A DNA stretch of 64,000 nucleotides from Amphiduros pacificus (Eukaryota; Annelida; Polychaeta; Phyllodocida; Hesionidae): the NCBI GenBank assembly GCA_949316495.1, contig OX439003.1:27007656-27071655 (forward strand), read 5' to 3'. Numbering within the stretch: the stretch's first letter is position 1; every line of letters begins with the position of its first letter. The position numbers and the translations under genes were made by a program. The notes under the pieces are model-generated. The model was not told the origin of the DNA, made no database searches, and was given only the letters and a program-made list of their open reading frames with translations. This document shows positions 32,790 through 45,289 of the stretch, piece after piece.

Positions 32790-35700
32790 GGGGGGAACTG
32801 CTGGTAACAGACAGGAAGACCAATGTTCACAGTGGGGGGATCTACTGTTAGCAGACAGGAAGACCAATGTTCACAATGGGGGGATCTACTTTTAGCAGAC
32901 AGGAAGACCAATGTTCACAGTGGGGGGAACTATTGTTAGCAGACAGGAAGACCGATGTTCACAGTGGGGGGATCTACTGTTAGCAGACAGGAAGACCAAT
33001 GTTCACAGTGGGGGGGATCTACTGTTAGCAGACAGGAAGACCAATGTTCACAGTGGGGGGGATCTACTGTTAGCAGACAGGAAGACCAATGTTCACAGTG
33101 GGGGGATCTACTGTTAACAGACAGGAAGACCAATGTTCACAGTGGGGGGAACTATTGTTAGCAGACAGGAAGACCAACGTTCACAGTGGGGGGAACTATT
33201 GTTAGCAGACAGGAAGACCAATGTTCACAGTGGGGGGATCTACTGTTAGCAGACAGGAAGACCAATGTTCACAATGGGGGGGAAACTACTGTTAGCAGAC
33301 AGGAAGACCAATGTTCACAGTGGGGGGATCTACTGTTAGCAGACAGGAAGACCAATGTTCACAATGGGGGGGACTACTGTTAACAGACAGGAAGACTAAT
33401 GTTCACAGTGGGGGAAACTATTGTTAGCAGACAGGAAGACCAATGTTCACAATGGGGGGGAAACTACTGTTAACAGACAGGAAGACCAATGTTCACAATG
33501 GGGGGGAAACTACTGTTAGCAGACAGGAAGACCAATGTTCACAGTGGGGGGGATCTACTGTTAGCAGACAGGAAGACCAATGTTCACAATGGGGGGATCT
33601 ACTTTTAGCAGACAGGAAGACCAATGTTCACAGTGGGGGGAACTATTGTTAGCAGACAGGAAGACCGATGTTCACAGTGGGGGGATCTACTGTTAGCAGA
33701 CAGGAAGACCAATGTTCACAGTGGGGGGGATCTACTGTTAGCAGACAGGAAGACCAATGTTCACAGTGGGGGGATCTACTGTTAACAGACAGGAAGACCA
33801 ATGTTCACAGTGGGGGGAACTATTGTTAGCAGACAGGAAGACCAACGTTCACAGTGGGGGGAACTATTGTTAGCAGACAGGAAGACCAATGTTCACAGTG
33901 GGGGGATCTACTGTTAGCAGACAGGAAGACCAATGTTCACAATGGGGGGGACTACTGTTAACAGACAGGAAGACTAATGTTCACAGTGGGGGAAACTATT
34001 GTTAGCAGACAGGAAGACCAATGTTCACAATGGGGGGGAAACTACTGTTAACAGACAGGAAGACCAATGTTCACAATGGGGGGGAAACTACTGTTAACAG
34101 ACAGGAAGACCAATGTTCACAGTGGGGGGATCTACTGTTAGCAGACAGGAAGACCAATGTTCACAATGGGGGGGAAACTACTGTTAGCAGACAGGAAGAC
34201 CAATGTTCACAGTGGGGGGAACTATTAATAACAGACAGGAAGACCAATGTTCACAGTGGGGGGAACTACTGTTAACAGACAGGAAGACCAATGTTCACAG
34301 TGGGGGGAACTACTGTTAACAAACAGGAAGACCAATGTTCACAGTGGGGGGATCTACTGTTAGCAGACAGGAAGACCAATGTTCACAATGGGGGGATCTA
34401 CTGTTAGCAGACAGGAAGACCAATGTTCACAATGGGGGGATCTACTTTTAGCAGACAGGAAGACCAATGTTCACAGTGGGGGGAACTATTGTTAGCAGAC
34501 AGGAAGACCGATGTTCACAGTGGGGGGATCTACTGTTAGCAGACAGGAAGACCAATGTTCACAGTGGGGGGGATCTACTGTTAGCAGACAGGAAGACCAA
34601 TGTTCACAGTGGGGGGATCTACTGTTAACAGACAGGAAGACCAATGTTCACAGTGGGGGGAACTATTGTTAGCAGACAGGAAGACCAACGTTCACAGTGG
34701 GGGGAACTATTGTTAGCAGACAGGAAGACCAATGTTCACAGTGGGGGGATCTACTGTTAGCAGACAGGAAGACCAATGTTCACAATGGGGGGGAAACTAC
34801 TGTTAGCAGACAGGAAGACCAATGTTCACAGTGGGGGGATCTACTGTTAGCAGACAGGAAGACCAATGTTCACAATGGGGGGGACTACTGTTAACAGACA
34901 GGAAGACTAATGTTCACAGTGGGGGAAACTATTGTTAGCAGACAGGAAGACCAATGTTCACAATGGGGGGGAAACTACTGTTAACAGACAGGAAGACCAA
35001 TGTTCACAATGGGGGGGAAACTACTGTTAGCAGACAGGAAGACCAATGTTCACAGTGGGGGGGATCTACTGTTAGCAGACAGGAAGACCAATGTTCACAA
35101 TGGGGGGATCTACTTTTAGCAGACAGGAAGACCAATGTTCACAGTGGGGGGAACTATTGTTAGCAGACAGGAAGACCGATGTTCACAGTGGGGGGATCTA
35201 CTGTTAGCAGACAGGAAGACCAATGTTCACAGTGGGGGGGATCTACTGTTAGCAGACAGGAAGACCAATGTTCACAGTGGGGGGATCTACTGTTAACAGA
35301 CAGGAAGACCAATGTTCACAGTGGGGGGAACTATTGTTAGCAGACAGGAAGACCAACGTTCACAGTGGGGGGAACTATTGTTAGCAGACAGGAAGACCAA
35401 TGTTCACAGTGGGGGGATCTACTGTTAGCAGACAGGAAGACCAATGTTCACAGTGGGGGGATCTACTGTTAGCAGACAGGAAGACCAATGTTCACAATGG
35501 GGGGGACTACTGTTAACAGACAGGAAGACTAATGTTCACAGTGGGGGAAACTATTGTTAGCAGACAGGAAGACCAATGTTCACAATGGGGGGGAAACTAC
35601 TGTTAGCAGACAGGAAGACCAATGTTCACAGTGGGGGGAACTATTAATAACAGACAGGAAGACCAATGTTCACAGTGGGGGGAACTACTGTTAACAGACA

Positions 35701-36140
35701 GGAAGACCAATGTTCACAGTGGGGGGAACTACTGTTAACAGACAGGAAGACCAATGTTCACAGTGGGGGGATCTACTGTTAGCAGACAGGAAGACCAATG
35801 TTCACAATGGGGGGATCTACTGTTAGCAGACAGGAAGACCAATGTTCACAGTGGGGGTAACTATTGTTAACAGACAGGAAGACCAATGTTCACAATGGGG
35901 GTAACTATTGTTAACAGACAGGAAGACCAATGTTCACAGTGGGGGGATCTACTGTTAGCAGACAGGAAGACCAATGTTCACAATGGGGGGAACTATTGTT
36001 AACAGACAGGAAGACCAATGTTCACAGTGGGGGGATCTACTGTTAGACAGGAAGACCAACGTTCACAGTGGGGGTAGGGGAACTATTGTTAACAGACAGG
36101 AAGACCAGTGTTCACAATGGGGGGGGGGGGGGGGGGGAAA
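32790..36140 (+). repeat. 44-45-bp G-run minisatellite, about 75 copies, higher-order structure
   Basis: The unit is ctactgttagcagacaggaa, then gaccaatgttcaca, then rTGGGGGG with 5-7 G. Rare variants mark a higher-order unit: accgatg at about 32951, 33664, 34507 and 35174, and accaacg at about 33174, 33841, 34684, 35352 and 36055. The order of neighbouring variants repeats with them, so blocks of roughly 15-19 monomers (about 0.67-0.84 kb) were copied. The array ends in a G run of about 19 at 36118-36137. Confidence 0.95.
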
Positions 36141-37801
36141 TGATCATTAGCAGATTGGAAGGCATAATGTGTGGGGCTGTTCTTAACAGACAGAACATCT
36201 CTGTGAATGATTCCTGTGTGATTAAATTTTCATAGCTGTTACTTGGTAGATTTGGTTGAACTTTACCTCATAAAGTAACCAGGATAGTTAAGTAAGAGTT
36301 TGTTTTATTATGTTGCCCTAGGAAGATTTGTGGACAAAGCAATAGGGATGTATTAATACAGATTTAATGACCTCTGATGGACATTTTTGAGGTGGCCATG
36401 TTTGTTCACACAATTAACTTGATATGTCCTTTGGGGACCATGATATCCATTGATTTATAAATACCATACAGCAGATTTATTACTTTGAGCCTTTTTACTG
36501 GAGGGTTGTCTCATACTATACATGTATGTTCATCCTTATTTCATGCCTTATCTTGCATAATGCTCTTAAAAGGCCCTGCTGAATTGTGCATTGATAAAAT
36601 GTGGTATTTTTCAGCAGTTGGAGGCAAAAAAATATTTGATAATGCAGATTAGTGACCAGACATTATACACTAATACTAGATCCTCATGTATTGCAACTAA
36701 ATTTGTGCATGTCTGCTTGAAAATATTAGAATCTGGAATGAGATGAGAGCTGTTAGAATATGGACAAACACAAAGTTAGGAGATTTGTTTGCATGTGAGA
36801 TGAAATCAGTGTCATTTGTTATGACATCGCTAATCATGTTTATTATGATTGACTCATTATGCACCAATCATATCTACATATAATAACATTTTGATACCTC
36901 AATGAATGTTCCAGAGATTACATGAGGCAATCATATGGTAGATTTTGGCGAGGATCAGTTGCTAGGCACCAATGTTTGAGATGTGGCTGCAACAATTATA
37001 TGTTAAAATGGGAAAGTAAGAAAGGTGTTTGCACTCTCTAATTTGGCTAATTGGCCAGCCATAATGAATTGTTGATTCTATTGATCAGCAGCTTCATAAC
37101 ATGGCTCTTAACATATTATTTTTCCCTTGACCATTAACAGAATGTTGCGATACACTGAAGTGTAGAAATATTTAGAATGCTTGGAACATAGTCTGAAATC
37201 CTATATTCTTTTAAAGTCTGTTTTGTATTTGATGCCATTTTGTTGGATGACTTTTTTTTTGATAATTAGAACAAATATGGTGGCAGGTGAGTCAATAGGG
37301 AAGAGCGATGTGAGTGTGAGAGGAAGACTTATGTCAGGATGAATACAACTATCAAATGAGACCAGTAAGCTAAGACTGGGTGAGAACACAAATAGCACAC
37401 ACTTGCCATCACTCACACAGACAAATGGTAATGTGTGAACAACTCCCATTCTTCATATTTCTGTTATTCACACCTCCAGGTCTCCTAATGGGTGCCAGGG
37501 TTGAGGTTCATGTCTCGCCTCATCTCCAGACTAACTTGATTCTGGGAGTATTGCTTTGCAATTCATAAGCTTGCTTAAAGGAAGCAGAGAGAACAGTAAT
37601 TGCAGACTATTTTGTTCATATTTCTTTTTTGTTTGTAGAAGGCCTTGATATTACTTCAAACTTAACAGGGTCTTACTTAATCAAAATTTATTTTAGATTT
37701 CAAAAGGATGATAACAGGGCTATCAAATTATATTAGTGTGCTAATATGTCCCTGTTGTTTTGACTTCATTGAATGGTAATGGTTGTCAGAATGGCATCAT
37801 A
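36141..37801. other. Non-coding, nothing recognised
   Basis: No exon, repeat or mobile element could be supported here. Confidence 0.3.
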
Positions 37802-38178
37802 CCTTTAAACACTGTTTCCATATGTGCAGTGCGTTATGCAGTGTGCCATGCAGTGTGTCATGCAGTGCATCAATTTATTTTGCACACCACAGTGAACAAT
37901 GCAGGTGTTTCCATGTATGTGTAGTGTTGTCTGTAATGACCTCCATAAGCAAAGTGATGCATAGTCTTTTGCATAGGGTATAGCGAATGAAAATCTAACG
38001 TATAGAAAGATGCACAGGTTTCTCACAAGTTGCAAGTCTAATCTTGGCACCAAATTAGAAGTTTGACCATGAAAATATCACATAACTGATGCATACATGT
38101 GAACGCTGCATGATGCTCTGCATGACACTGTCTTGCTCACTGCATTACGGACTGCACACATGGAAACACAGCCTAAAG
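37802..38178. mobile_element. Foldback/MITE-like element with about 80-bp imperfect inverted repeats
   Basis: The left arm runs CCTTTA, then tgtttccatatgtgcagtgc, then several tgcagtg repeats. The right arm, read on the minus strand, gives CCTTTAGGC, tgtttccatgtgtgcagt and matching atgcagtg units. A third partial copy (gtgtttccatgtatgtg) lies inside near 37905. No open reading frame of interest and no clear target duplication were seen. Confidence 0.6.
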
Positions 38179-39254
38179 GCTGGTAATTGGTCTCATTTGG
38201 CATGTTGGCCTCAGTTGGTACTTAGTAGGTCAAGATACCAGACAGTGAAATGCAAACAATAAATGATTGGCACTCCTATATGTGCCTTTGGGCTGGTTGT
38301 GTCTCAGGATTTCCACCTTCTCACCTGCAGGTCTACAATTCCTGGTACAAACCCTCTTGTATTTTGTATACAGGCAGTGTAAACACTTGCCCAATTTAGT
38401 GGCCTGGCATATCGGGAGCCTAGCTTTGCCTATCCTCACAGCACTCCGACCTCTCTCTCTCTCTCTCTCTGGACAAGCTAGCATTGATCAGCAAAGATGA
38501 GCATTTATCACATTGCTGACCCATTTACTCTAAATGCACTCATAAATTCCTTGATTTTATTCTGACAATGTCCTGATAATAGATTTGTTGGTGTTGAACA
38601 TGTTTATAATTCGATGGTGTTTACATGCAGACGGCCTGCAGGGATCTCTTTCAGACTGTAGCTCTGCTCAGCAGTTTGTTTTTAGTTTACTCCATTCAAT
38701 ATGGCATTTCAATCCTTTTCACATTTCATGTTTATTTTGTGACACATTCAGATGGGATCACATAAATTTGTACTTCCAAAACAAAAACTGGGATTGCTTT
38801 ATGAATACAATAGAGGATAATTATTTATATTGAGATGCCTGGAAGAAAGTGTGTTTATTGTGAATGTGAAATGAGAGAAAGATTCTTTTCAGTGATATTT
38901 TAGTTTCCATTAGCAAATGTGATCATGAAATCGCTCACTGCAAGATACTCTGAAATAAAACGTGAGGAAACTATATTAATTTTAAAGAGGTAAAATTCCG
39001 ATCGTCTGTGTCGAAAACAATCTCATACATCAAAAGGCAAATTAAAACTTGTGGATAGAGCCCCATAGAAGTCAGGTTGTCTTAAGCAGGGGATTTTAGT
39101 CATATGGCAGAGTAAAGATAATGCTCTCATGGGTAAATTAGGAGTGAATATTTTGTGTGGCTTTCCATTGGCTTTTGCCAATGTTCCTGTGATGTCCCTT
39201 TTAGTCACAAATCTGGTGCTGTGAATGCTCAGGTACTGACCAGAATCCTGATGA
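38179..39254. other. Non-coding with a (CT)n microsatellite
   Basis: A (CT)n run of about 20 bases lies at 38450-38471. Otherwise nothing recognisable. Confidence 0.4.
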
Positions 39255-39830
39255 GGGAGCCATATGCGCCATCAGTCAGGGCTGGGTACTGCATTGGGGC
39301 ACACCATGGTGTATTAGGGACTGGTTGCCATATGCGCCATCAGTCAGGGCTGGGTACTGCATTGGGGCACACCATGGTGTATTAGGGACTGGTTGCCATA
39401 TGCACCATCAGTCAGGGCTGGGTACTGCATTGGGGCACACCATGGTGTATTAGGGACTGGTTGCCATATGCGCCATCAGTCAGGGCTGGGTACTACATTG
39501 GGGCACACCATGGTGTATTAGGAACTGGTTGCCATATGCGCCATCAGTCAGGGCTGGGTACTGCATTGGGGCACACCATGGTGTATTAGGGACTGGTTGC
39601 CATATGTGCCATCAGTCAGGGCTGGGTACTGCATTGGGGTACACCATGGTGTATTAGGGACTGGTTGCCATATGCGCCATCAGTCAGGGCTGGGTACTGC
39701 ATTGGGGCACACCATGGTGTATTAGGGACTGGTTGCCATATGCGCCATCAGTCAGGGCTGGGTACTGCATTGGGGCACACCATGGTGTATTAGGGACTGG
39801 TTGCCATATGCACACTCATTCAGCACATGA
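39255..39830 (+). repeat. 68-bp minisatellite, 8 copies
   Basis: Copies start near 39259, 39327, 39395, 39463, 39531, 39599, 39667 and 39735, with a decayed ninth from about 39803. The unit contains ccatatgcgccatcagtcag and gcacaccatggtgtattagg. Copies are almost identical, implying recent expansion or homogenisation. Confidence 0.95.
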
Positions 39831-40239
39831 TAACATCTTTGGAGGACCTTTACACCTAAAAATTATACCTAAAACAACATTAATTCTGAAGAGATATTTC
39901 TTGCCACTTTCTTATCTTACCACTATATTAATTTGATCCAAATTTTTTAATAGATATAAAAGACTCAGATATAAAAGTCAGAAATAAGGGATTTGCCTCT
40001 TTTCACATTGGAAATATATATTACCAGTTCTGGCAGGCAGTATTTAACCATGGCTCTACTGTGAATAGTGAGTTTAGTCACAATCTCATCTCATTTGGGT
40101 GGTGATATCAAGTATGTGGCCATGACTGACACGAAATTAGTTTGGACTTTGGCATAAGTCATCATAGAATTAAGCAGATCACCAGGTGTCAGCGTGAATG
40201 ATGGAGAAGCAAGTAATATGGGGTAGGACCTTTCTTGAT

Positions 40240-42125
40240 ATCACATTAAGAAGTGAGCAACATTAGAAAGGGCCTTGCTATCTATTGAATGGAGAAGTGA
40301 GCAATGTTAGAAAGGGCCTTGCTATCTGTTAAATGGAGAAGTGAGCAATGTTAGAAAGGGCCTTGCTATCTATTAAATGGAGAAGTGAGCAATGTTAGAA
40401 AGGGCCTTGCTATCTATGGAGAATTGAGCAATGTTAGAAAGGGCCTTGCTATCTATTAAATGGAGAAGTGAGCAATGTTAGAAAGGGCCTTGCTATCTAT
40501 TAAATGGAGAAGTAAGCAATGTTAGAAAGAGCCTTGCTATCTATTATATGGAGAAGTGAGCAATGTTAGAAAGGGCCTTGCTATCTATTAAATGGAGAAG
40601 TGAGCAATGTTAGAAAGGGCCTTGCTATCTATTGAATGGAGAAGTGAGCAATGTTAGAAAGGGCCTTGCTATCTATGGAGAAGTGAGCAATGTTAGAAAG
40701 AGCCTTGCTATCTGTTATATGGAGAAGTGAGCAATGTTAGAAAGGGCCTTGCTATCTATTATATGGAGAAGTGAGCAATGTTATAAAGGGCCTTGCTATC
40801 TATTAAATGGAGAAGTGAGCAATGTTAGAAAGAGCCTTGCTATCTATGGAGAAGTGAGCAATGTTAGAAAGGGCCTTTCTATCTATTATATGGAGAAGTG
40901 AGCAATGTTAGAAAGGGCCTTGCTATCTATGGAGAAGTGAGCAATGTTAGAAAGGGCCTTGCTATCTATTAAATGGAGAAGTGAGCAATGTTAGAAAGGG
41001 CCTTGCTATCTATGGAGAAGTGAGCAATGTTAGAAAGGGCCTTGCTATCTATTATATGGAGAAGTGAGCAATGTTAGAAAGGGCCTTGCTATCTATGGAG
41101 AAGTGAGCAATGTTAGAAAGGGCCTTGCTATCTATTATATGGAGAAGTGAGCAATGTTAGAAAGGGCCTTGCTATCTATGGAGAAGTGAGCAATGTTAGA
41201 AAGGGCCTTGCTATTTATGGAGAAGTGAGCAATGTTAGAAAGGGCCTTGCTATCTATTACATGGAGAAGTGAGCAATGTTAGAAAGGGCCTTGCTATTTA
41301 TGGAGAAGTGAGCAATGTTAAAAAGGGCCTTGCTATTTATGGAGAAGTGAGCAATGTTAGAAAGGGCCTTGCTATCTATGGAGAATTGAGCGATGTTAGA
41401 AAGGGCCTTGCTATCTATTAAATGGAGAAGTGAGCAATGTTAGAAAGGGCCTTGCTATCTATGGAGAAGTGAGCAATGTTAGAGAGGGCCTTGCTATCTA
41501 TTATATGGAGAAGTGAGCAATGTTAGAAAGGGCCTTGCTATCTATTAAATGGAGAAGTGAGCAATGTTAGAAAGGGCCTTGCTATCTGTTATATGGAGAA
41601 GTGAGCAATGTTAGAAAGGGCCTTGCTATCTATTATATGGAGAAGTGAGCAATGTTAGAAAGGGCCTTGCTATCTATGGAGAAGTGAGCAATGTTAGAAA
41701 GGGCCTTGCTATCTATTATATGGAGAAGTGAGCAATGTTAGAAAGGGCCTTGCTATCTATGGAGAAGTGAGCAATGTTAGAAAGGGCCTTGCAATTTATG
41801 GAGAAGTGAGCAATGTTAGAAAGGGCCTTGCTATCTATTACATGGAGAAGTGAGCAATGTTAGAAACGGCCTTGCTATTTATGGAGAAGTGAGCAATGTT
41901 AGAAAGGGCCTTGCTATTTATGGAGAAGTGAGCAATGTTAGAAAGGGCCTGGCTATCTATTATATGGAGAAGTGAGCAATGTTAGAAAGGGCCTTGCTAT
42001 CTATTATATGGAGAAGTGAGCAATGTTAGAAAGGGCCTTGCTATCTATTATATGGAGAAGTGAGCAATGTTAGAAAGGGCCTTGCTATCTATTATATGGA
42101 GAAGTGAGCAATGTTAGAAAGGTCC
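40240..42125 (+). repeat. 39/44-bp minisatellite with two unit lengths, about 45 copies
   Basis: The unit is ggagaagtgagcaatgttag, then aaagggccttgctatctat. About half the copies carry an extra five bases (taaat or tatat) before the next ggagaag, so units are 39 or 44 bp long. Long and short forms are intermixed in runs. A diverged tail continues to about 42240. Confidence 0.95.
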
Positions 42126-42240
42126 TTGTCTGATATTACATCTCAAAGTAAGTTGTACGGAAGAGGGCCTTGTTTGATATTACATCGATAAGTAAGTTGT
42201 ATGGAAGAGGGTATTGCTTGGTATTATATGGAGAATTGAA

Positions 42241-43195
42241 CAGTGTAGGTGATGGAACAACTAAATCATTAAATACAGTAAAATAGAGGCTCAACTGTAG
42301 CAATCCCTGGCTCAATAACTCATATTGAGAGTTTGGAGGATACTAGAGAGTGCAGAAAAAAATATCCTGTATCTTTATTATATTCCAAAAGCAGGACCAA
42401 CATTGGCCCTATCCCCTTCTCCATGGACTTAAATTTCATGCTTTCAACAAATGGCTCTTGATAGCTTGATTCTCAAAACAAGCAGTGAGTCTCCACTGGA
42501 AAGCTTTGGGGACTGGTTGGGGAGAGTATGGGATTAGCTTCATCAGATTGTAGATTATTGCTTTAGAACCTGAAGCAGGCAAGGGGTCATCCTTCCTTCC
42601 TTATGAGAATGCCCATTCCTGACCAGTCGATTCCCAGCATCTACACAGTCATGCATAGAAGAGATGTGGCCAGTCAGCCTCACTGACCCTGTATCCTTAC
42701 TATAGCATGTCTGTGATATATTGAGCATTATGGAGCTCTATATCATTCCACCTTAACAGATTGATGGACTCAAGTGATGGTCTGTGCCACCTCATTTGAT
42801 CACATGTGTGACTGAATAGATGGGGGGAACTGCCTAGGTAAGTGCAATCTTCTGGTAAATGTGTGGATGCCAGCTGAACCCATGTTAGGCGCTGCCCAAT
42901 ACAAGTTAGGGCACACTAACAGACAACTACAACTTAATGTTCGCTTATACCCCTGTCACACCAGGGCTGTGAGCGTATTCCATTGCTATCATGTCAAGGA
43001 AGAGAAAGGGAAGCAGCAAGAATCACAGTGAGAACTCCAAGCATGCATGGATGACTCAAGTCATCACTCCAGAGACACTTTAAGGCTACCAAAGGCCTGC
43101 AGATTATTGCATCTATTTCTAACACACACAAAATAGTCACCATGCCAGCACGCTCAAATTTTGCAGTAAGGAATCAGAAGGGTCATTGGAGCAGG
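42241..43195. other. Non-coding, nothing recognised
   Basis: Between two minisatellites; no supportable coding or element sequence. Confidence 0.3.
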
Positions 43196-43520
43196 GCAAA
43201 GGGAGCACTGTTAGGGCACAGCAAGTGCCATCAGTGCAAAGGGAGCACTGTTAGGGCACAGCAAGTGCCATCAGTGCAAAGGGAGCACTGTTAGGGCACA
43301 GCAAGTGCCATCAGTGCAAAGGGATCACTGTTAGGGCACATCAAGTGCTATCAGTGCAAAGGGAGCACTGTTAGGGCACAGCAAGTGCCATCAGTGCAAA
43401 GGGAGCACTGTTAGGGCACAGCAAGTGCCATCAGTGCAAAGGGAGCACTGTTAGGGCACAGCAAGTGCTATCAGTGCAAAGGGAGCACTGTTAGGGCACA
43501 GCAAGTGCTATCAGTGCAAA
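43196..43520 (+). repeat. 40-bp minisatellite, 8 copies
   Basis: The unit is gcaaagggagcactgttagg, then gcacagcaagtgccatcagt. Copies differ by single substitutions (ccatc/ctatc; one copy has gatcac and catcaag). Confidence 0.95.
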
Positions 43521-43659
43521 GCGAGCGCCTCACTATCTCAGTGAGAACTCAATCTTGTTCACTGCATCTGTATTGAGTCTTTCCTGAGCCTGCATTGAGT
43601 GCTGACTATTTCCATTGGAAGTGCCATGGAAACTCTAAACTGAATTATGTGGAAATGCG

Positions 43660-43905
43660 ATGGATGCAGTGACAGTGCCATGGGAATGGTGTGGATGCAG
43701 TGACAGTGCCATGGGAATGGTGTGGATGCAGTGACAGTGCCATGGGAATGGTGTGGATGCAGTGACAGTGCCATGGGAATGGTGTGGATGCAGTGACAGT
43801 GCCATGGGAATGGTGTGGATGCAGTGAGAGTGCCATGGGAATGGTGTGGATGCAGTGACAGTGCCATGTAAATGGTGTGGATGCAGTGACAGTGCCATGG
43901 GAGGG
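43660..43905 (+). repeat. 31-bp minisatellite, about 8 copies
   Basis: The unit is ggtgtggatgcagtgacagt, then gccatgggaat. Because 31 is not a multiple of three and the unit lacks stops on the minus strand, it creates artefactual minus-strand open frames that cycle through all three readings. Confidence 0.93.
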
Positions 43906-44029
43906 CTGTGCATGTGTTATACTGACTTGTTATTTCACAAAAGTTACTTCAGCATTTTCTTCAAGCAATACTGTATCTCTGCAAAAAGACTGTGGTTTAA
44001 TCATGCTGTGGAGCATAGGACCATGGCTT

Positions 44030-44490
44030 TATGCAGTGACTCATGGGACCATAGTGGCACATTGTCTCCTAATGTACTGACTCATGGGACCATAGTGGCA
44101 CATTGTCTCCTAATGTACTGACTCATGGGACCATAGTGGCATATTGTCTCCTAATGTACTGACTCATGGGACCATAGTGGCACATTGTCTCCTAATGTAC
44201 TGACTCATGGGACCATAGTGGCACATTGTCTCCTAATGTACTGACTCATGGGACCATTTGTGGCATAATGCACTGACTCATGGGGCCATTGTGGCATAAT
44301 GCATTTACTTATGAGACCATTGTGGCATCATGCACTGACACATGGGGCCATTGTGGCATCATGCACTGACTCATAAGGCCATTGCGGCATCATGTAATGA
44401 CTCATGGGGCCATTATGGCATAATGCACTGACTCATAAGGCCATTGCGGCATCATGTAATGACTCATGGGGCCATTGTGGCATCATGCAT
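44030..44490 (+). repeat. 41-bp minisatellite passing into a 31-bp derivative
   Basis: About five copies of gactcatgggaccatagtgg plus cacattgtctcctaatgtact (41 bp) are followed by about seven shorter, more diverged copies of gactcatggggccattgtgg plus cataatgcact (31 bp). The short form equals the long form with about 10 internal bases removed. Confidence 0.92.
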
Positions 44491-45289
44491 TGAACCATTT
44501 TCCAAACCAGAATAAGATAATACTTTGCCATGCATCAGCTCAGTGGAATTCAGTATTGTCAGGAATATATAACAGTAAATAAATGTCTGGCTGTTATATA
44601 TTATACCCAAGACAATTTATGTTGGGGAAACATCATTACATGGTGTAATATGATAAGCATGGTAATTTGAAAGCAAAATTAATTTGTCTCTAGTCATCAA
44701 TCATATGCCAAGTGCAAGAGCATATTTTATATCCTGTTTAAAATGTATGTTCATAATTGCATTAGCCACTTGTTGATTTGGGTACTCTGATATAATTAGA
44801 ATGTTCATAATAAAGACATTTGCAACAAATCAGCCTTAGATTAATCAAATTAAATAGGATTCTGGCCATGTCTTGGTATATATTTAATAACAATTGTGGT
44901 TTTACACGGATGGGTATGTTGTAGTCATTTGAGATGATTAGTGATGCATCAGTTGATGTTGCAATTTGGCAATGATCAAGCCTTGTGGAACAGATATGAT
45001 TTTGTGACATCCCCAAATTAAGATAACTACCTTGTGGAGGCAGTGAGTTGTGAGATGGAAAAATGACAAAATCAATCTAAGTTGTGTCTGCTGGGGATAG
45101 TATTTCTTGGTGGTTGCATGTGTATGTGGTCACACAGTTGTAGGCCCTCTCTCTGTAGTCAGGCAGACTTTTATCAGCATTTGCTGCTTCTCTGGGTGCA
45201 CATTTGTTGCACAGTTGGATGGGCATTTGTAGTATCAGTTGATGCACTTTCATTTTATCATTGGAGGTTTTTATATTTCATCACCTGAT
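44491..45289. other. Non-coding, nothing recognised
   Basis: No supportable exon or element between two minisatellite arrays. Confidence 0.3.

Noticed and set aside
32677-35163. Many 65-84-codon open frames with NVHSGG/RQEDQCSQWG repeats
   Set aside because: They are shadows of the 44-45-bp minisatellite; frames break whenever a G run changes length.
43559-43913. Minus-strand open frames rich in His/Thr/Ser/Pro
   Set aside because: They are produced by the 31-bp tandem repeat cycling through three frames; there is no gene context.
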